Virus record (IMG/VR): IMGVR_UViG_3300001242_000037
Coordinates: 1-46,252 of that record
From: a virus
DNA: 46,252 bases
Direction: 5' to 3' (one strand)
Under the pieces are notes generated by a model. It saw nothing but the letters and a program-made list of their open reading frames with translations, ran no database searches and had not been told where the DNA came from. The position numbers and the translations under genes were made by a program. Numbering within the stretch: position 1 is the first letter of the stretch; each line of letters begins with the position of its first letter. Positions 40,078 to 46,252 of this stretch are shown one piece after another.

Positions 40078-43000
40078 GTTGTCACCTCAAAAAATTATTC
40101 CCGAAACCAGGCCGGGATTATGAAAATTCGTAATGTACTTTAGCGACTATATTTAGTATAATTTAACTAAATAATTTATAGAGGTGGTGAAAAAACTGAA
40201 GCAAAGACTAACTCAACTTGAAAAGCGAGTGACTGCACTAGAAGGACAAGTTCCAGTACAGTCGGTAGTAAGTCTAGGAATTGATAAATATTCATTGAAA
40301 AAATTAGCGTCAAAACTAAGCATTGGTGTTGATGCCCCTATTAGGTGCACACACACCGATAATTTGGTCTGTAAATAAAATAATATCACCAAGGGCATAT
40401 CTTGAATTTGGGATAGCAATTGATGTCATAACCGCATTTCTTAATAATACCATTTCTGTATCATTAGTAATCTTCACATTATCTAACCCTATTTTATCTT
40501 CCCATCCAGAAATAATATTATTGCGGCTTTTACTTGTAAGATCGGCTAGTTTCATCATAAAGTCGGTTTCATCATCATTGACGTCAGTAAACTCAAATTC
40601 TATTCCGTCAGCGTGAATAATTCCGATATTTGTTAGTAATGTGAGCTTGCTTTCTGGCTGCCCATCTTCATCTTCAACACTAACCGTATTAATAGCATTT
40701 TGAATAATCTTACTAAAACAGGTTACTGTAAGATGCTTCACGTTTATGTGCTGATAAAGTGCTTTTGATGACTTACAAGAATTTTTATCTTTAGTCATTA
40801 AGTAATTTCACCTCCTCCCCAAACTAATCAACTATTTATCATAAAACCTCTACCCTGGCCGGTAGTGGTTTTTTTGTGGAATATTCCACGTGGAATAAAT
40901 TATTTCTTACTGGCACTCATAACACCAAGCGCAATGCCAAGCTCCCTAGAGCTATTGACCCAGTATTTCTTGTTGTTGCGGATGGCATTACCCTTGTAGT
41001 TGCTTAAATTAGCATTGTCCCCAGCCAAACGAAGCTCTCTAATAAGATCTCCCCTTTCAGCAACGCTTAGCTCAGGATTAACCGTAGCAATTAATGTTCC
41101 TATGACCACTATTATATTCAGTCCAGAAATTGCGGTTCCGTCGCCATGACCTAATATTGTTAATTCATTTACGTATCCGTCAGACTTATTTACTGAACCA
41201 ATAATACCTAGGCTTTTTGTAAACATGTATTTAAATGTATTTACTTCTTTACCGTATTCTATTTGTATACTTTCGATTATCAGATCGGACTTAAATTCCT
41301 CAGCGGCCATATTAAACTTATTTCTAAATTGCTCTGTCGCAAATCCTAGTGAAGTTGCTTGTTTAGACATATTTTCTATACCTACGGAAAAAATAATAAC
41401 AGAAACAATAAAAGATATGCACCATTTTCTCCATGTTCCGGTACGTCTAATAGCCACAATTATAGTTCCAATTATGGTTACAATTGCAGCCAAAAGACCA
41501 ACTGCCATAAGTCCGCCCCACATTTTTATTCTACCCCCTTTGTTTTTCGGCAAACACTGCCGCTATTGCCTTAATATTTATTTAACTATGTTCATAAATA
41601 GCGATTATTTTGTCGAATGCCCCCGAAAATACAAAATCACCCGTTACGGGTGTCTATCTTTCTTTGGCGTATTTCTTTCGTAGTCGCTACCTCGCTTAAG
41701 CCCATTTTATCTAGCAACTCAAGAACCATGGTTTTTGCCCCGCAATATTCACAATATAGTGCATCGGGGACATTTGCTTTACCACAATACTCATGGTTAT
41801 ATCTTGGATCGGTTTCAAGGTTGACACAGAGATTGTATAGGTATTGTCCACATTTTTTACAAAACTTTGCTGTAGATGAAAATGAGTTGTTACCACAAAC
41901 TGGACAATCAATAAATCTCATATTTTCATCGACTTCCGGTAATCTTATGTCTTTTAATTTATTTGCGCTCGATCTAACCACCTTCTCTTTAATCGAGGTA
42001 CAATAGTTAATGCCGCTTTTATAATTAATCCTTGTTTCAGCGATATATAATTTGCCGGATCTGTTTACTTTCCACTCATTAAAAAGCTGCCTAGCGTTTT
42101 CCTTTGAAAGTATTTGCAATTCATCTAGCCTATTAACAATTGCCTCCCAGGATACATTAAAAATTCTCTTAAGTCTCCCAATCTCAGGAACAGTCAGAGG
42201 TAAGCAAATACGTGAGCGCACCCACTGCTTAGGCATTAAGCACCGGGTAGCAAATATATCTGCCTCCCGGTCCAGCATCCACAATTCCCTACTAGTCAAA
42301 TACTCAATATCGAATTCAAAATGATGGTTTAGTGTAATATGTGCTAGTTCATGTGCGTAGGTAAAGTTATCCCTGCCGTTGGGTAGGTCTTTGTTTATGT
42401 AAATGTGGTATATATCATCTACCGGATAGGAAAATCCTTTTTCTTTTGAAAATTTATTATTCTGATTGTTGCTAAAATAAAACAATCTGCCCAACTGCTT
42501 AAGTATTTCTTTAACTGGAACGGGTGGAGCTTGTACGCCCATTTGTTTTAACAGTGTCCTTACCTTCGCTTTTACATAATTCTCTCTTACATTAGTAGGA
42601 CGACTTATAAACACTGGTGTATCTCCTTAATTAAATATTTAATTACTTGGCTTTGCGTTTATTAGACTTGGTTTTGTCAAGTATTGAAATCTGGATGTCG
42701 TGGGTTTCTATCTTCGACTCGATGCGATCCAATGCTGCGAGGATTCGTTCATTGACTTCTGTTTGGACTTCGCGAAATTCATAGATACCACGAATTTTCT
42801 CAATAACTTCGTTTTCAATGCGGAGTTCCAGTTTGTCAACCCTATTTTCCAACCCGTTAAATTGGGAGCTATGCTTTTGTAGGATTTCACTATGCTTTTG
42901 TAGTGTTTTAATTATTAATTGTTGGCCTTCGAGAAGTTCTTTTAAAAACTGGTCAGACATGGGTTATTCTCCTTTCAGGGGAATTAGTCTTTATCCTCTA

Positions 43001-46000
43001 CAGCAGCTTCAATAATTTTTGCTATTAATTTCTCGTCTTCGGGGGTAATCCTTTTCCCGTTGCGACGGAGCACACGGCTTATTCGGGGGAATTGTTTTTC
43101 AATACTGTCATCAATATTTTGCTGGTTAGTGTTATCTAGGTAACCGGCAGCACGCATTAAGTCTTCATCAAGAATTCCTAGTGCTTTTGATAACTTTTTT
43201 ATAGTTTGAAGTGAAGGATCGCGCTCGTTGTTTTCAAGTCTCGAAATCTCAGTATTGCTTAATTCAGCTTTAAATGCGAGTTGCCTTTGCGAATAACCTC
43301 TACTGTTTCTTAATTTAATTAAATATTCCCCAAAACCCATAATAAAACCTCCAAAAGTGTAACTTGATTGTTACACTAAAAGTATAACACAAAAGATAAA
43401 AATTAATAGGTAAATATTAAAAATAGCGTTGACAACATGTAACACGGGTGTTATTATATTGGTGACACAATAATGTTACACAGGAGGTGGTGGTGATGCT
43501 ACTACAATTAAACACCGAACTTATAGAAAAAGAAGCTGAGAAGCAAGGTTTAAATAAAACTAATCTAGCCAAGAAACTAGGAATTAGTAGGATGCACCTA
43601 GATAGAATATTATCGGGCAGTACACCTGGCAATAAAGCTATCTCAGCTTTTTTAGGAGTATTTAATCAATATAGCTTTAAAGAATTATTTTTTTTACCCG
43701 GAGTGTCACAAAATAGTGACACAAATAAACTTAACTCAACCGGCACGGAAGGAGGTGCTTAACCTATGACCGACACCCGCAATGAAGAACCCCGCGACCC
43801 GGAAGAACTGGCGCAGGAGTTACAAGATCTACGATCAGAATTTCATGCTGAGCTTAGCGACGAATTAACCAGAACCAGAAAGCCACACAGTCCCTATAAC
43901 CTAAGCCTTTCAAGGGTGAAAGACCTAATAGCTTTAGCTGCGGAAATCATTGAAATAATCGACCAAAAAACTACTGGCGGAAGAGAAGCTAGATTTGTGG
44001 CCAACGTGGTTAAGGGAGCCGTCGACCACTGGCAATCGGTAGATGCAACTTAAAAGTACAGAGGTGGTGAGCTAAAAAGTAATGTCAAAAGTTGCACAGT
44101 TAAATTGTAACATGTCGGGTAATGAGGAAGTAGAAGTAAATAATGGCTCGGTTTCCAGCGCTGAAAAACTGTTGGATCGAATTCACGAATACCGTAACCA
44201 GGTAGCTTTTCAAACAATACGCTGCAAACTTTATGACATAGCTGATAGGCTACTGGACAGTCAAGAGAAAGTAGAAGTGTCTGTTGAGAAAATCTTGGAG
44301 CTAATGGATTACACTGTCGAATGTGAGCAAAGTTTATGATGCCGGTGGTAGGACAAATCCTGCTTCGCATAAACTGCAGTGAGGTGATTATATGGCAGTA
44401 AAAAGGAAATTTATCTTACCGAGTGGAGAAGTCAAGGCAGAAGAAGAAATGTCGCCCGATGAGCTTGGTGCATTTCGCAAAAAGCTGGCTAAGTTACTTC
44501 TGCCACTAGCGATTGAAGCGGCCATTAAAGACTTACAAAGAGAAAAGGCTGAGGCTGTTTAGGCGAAAGCCTTTCTTTTTAAAATCTACATGGACAGGCT
44601 GGAGGTGAAAATCACATGAAAAACATGCAGGTAAATATTGAAGCAGTAAGACTTGGCGACATTATTGATGGTCAGGAAGTTGTTACTATTTTAGACCGCC
44701 AGGATTATGAGCTTGTCAAATTATCTTTGACTAACGACGAAACTATTGCCGGTCGTTACGGAAGAACTATTACAGTTCAGAGATAAGACAGGAGGTGAAA
44801 TTTGTGAAACACGTCGATTTAACTTTAGAAGTCCTACCGGCTGCCAAGGCTGCGTTTCAATTATTTAGGCCAGACTTTAGCTACTTCGTCAAACAAGAAC
44901 TGTGTGCGAAGATTATTGACGAACTAAAAAACAACTACGGAAAACTAGATATTAAGAAAGCTGTGGAGGCTCTTAATGAGTTAGACAGAGAGATTGCCAA
45001 ATCAATTGGCTTGCCGGAAACTGCAGTAACTTACTGGGTTGAAAATGGTTGTTTGAAATGTGTTGTTAAGGGTAGTGCGAGGAAGTAAACCGGCCGGGGA
45101 AGGAGCGGGCCGGGAAGCCCGCAGGAGAGAGGTACTTGTGGTCAGCAAGCAAGGTTAATTTTTCTATATCTTAACATTGCTTGGTAAATAAAACTATGAC
45201 TAAGTAAGTCAGAAAGGAGGGTTGAAAGTGTCACCATTTAAGCATTGCAGGAAGTTAGCAGGGAAAACAGTTGAACAAGCGGCTGAAGAATTGGCCGTAT
45301 CAGTAAGGCAATTGCACCGCTATGAAGCAGATGAAATTATACCGCCGCCAGACATTGTCATGAAAATGGCTGAAATATACCATGCCCCGACACTTATAAG
45401 GTGGTATCGTGCCAACATTGACCCTGTAGGCAAGAAATTAGAACCGCCAATACTAAACCGTATCAACCGTAGTCATTTTGCCCGACTATCAATATTGGCA
45501 AAAGAACTTCGTGAAGGCTATGAGGCAGCCATGAAAATGGCTCAACTATCGGTAAATAAAAATATTGGTACGGATTTCACGGAAGCAGAAAAGGAAGAGT
45601 TTTTCCAGCAATATACTCAAGCTATCACTGATTCAAAGCAGGCTGTATGTGAAGCAGAAGAGGCTTGCATGGAGTTGTTCGGGGTAAGAATGGGGCTTGA
45701 AGCTATGGAGCGTCACTGGTCTAAAATGATTTCTCATGGATACCTGGTGGTTGAGGGTATTGCCGCTGGAAATAAAATACCCCTCGCTGTTGCAGAGCGA
45801 AGGGCGAGTTACAGCTTATGAAATTTCTTACCAGTAGTTTACCACGTTAGATTGTCGTGGGTCAAGGAGGACAAGCGGTGAATAACTGCATTAGAGTATG
45901 CCAGTGTATGACTTGCATACATGACGAAAACGGTACCTGTAAGTCCGATGAGGGCAATTGCAAGGAGGCAGCAAGTCTAAAGCTTTGCCCAGTGACGGAC

Positions 46001-46252
46001 TGCCCGTGCTACGAAAAGAGGGAGCAGGGAAGTGATAATTGTGAGTAAACTTGCAGACGCTCTTAATAAAATCCAGGACGGCTTAACTGAACTGGATGAG
46101 GTTGTCAATGTTTTAGACACTGAGATCTGTGGTTCCAGGAAGGTAATAAACGTCATGTCTCTCAGGGATTTGGAGCAGATCCCGGGAGAGTTGAAATGTG
46201 AGGCCAAGGGTGGATTCAAAGAGTATTCAAAGAAGTTTATGGGAACCGAGTT

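Overview
The window is one mobile element (or two abutting ones) from a Gram-positive-type host, most likely an anaerobic member of the Bacillota. The evidence for this is strong AGGAGG-type ribosome binding sites, frequent GTG/TTG starts, sigma-A-like promoters, an XhlA/holin/amidase lysis cassette, ImmA and Rha phage regulators, and repeated use of the copper-amine-oxidase N-terminal ('stalk') domain. No rRNA, tRNA or housekeeping gene is visible. Function calls come from reading motifs and from knowledge of protein families; no database search was run.

Layout. (1) 1-17.3 kb holds siphophage late genes: the end of a tyrosine recombinase, tail assembly chaperones G/GT joined by a -1 frameshift signal, tape measure, distal tail protein, a 1831-residue glycosidase-like tail protein, Tal, a reverse-strand secreted stalk-domain protein, Rha, and XhlA-holin-amidase. 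(2) 17.4-22.7 kb is a tightly overlapping seven-gene operon that looks like a type IV-B CRISPR effector complex: csf1, a Cas11-like small subunit, csf2/cas7, csf3/cas5, a Cas6-like RAMP gene, cysH and a polytopic membrane protein. (3) 22.8-27.9 kb contains small regulatory genes and then a ribbon-helix-helix-like gene two bases ahead of a Cas12m-like (type V-M/V-U1) miniature effector. A promoter, a degenerate repeat array with covarying stems and a terminator follow it. (4) 28.0-33.9 kb contains mostly unknown genes, many with hairpin leaders, behind two near-identical promoters that probably answer to a 51-residue ribbon-helix-helix protein. (5) 34-40.1 kb is plasmid/ICE-like: a candidate small RNA, iteron-like repeats, a pilin-like membrane protein, a VirD4/VirB4-type ATPase, a 50-bp palindrome resembling an att site, and a large serine integrase. 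(6) 40.2-46.3 kb is a lysogeny switch (ImmA, CI-like and Cro-like regulators with repeated operators) leading into early genes.

The order tail - lysis - cargo - integrase - immunity - early genes is that of a circular temperate phage genome or phage-plasmid. The strongest candidates for novelty are a phage-borne IV-B-like operon that carries its own Cas6-like protein and a membrane partner, and a Cas12m-like effector with an apparently complete RuvC triad and a decayed array on the same element. The type IV complex has no array of its own, so the two systems may share guides.
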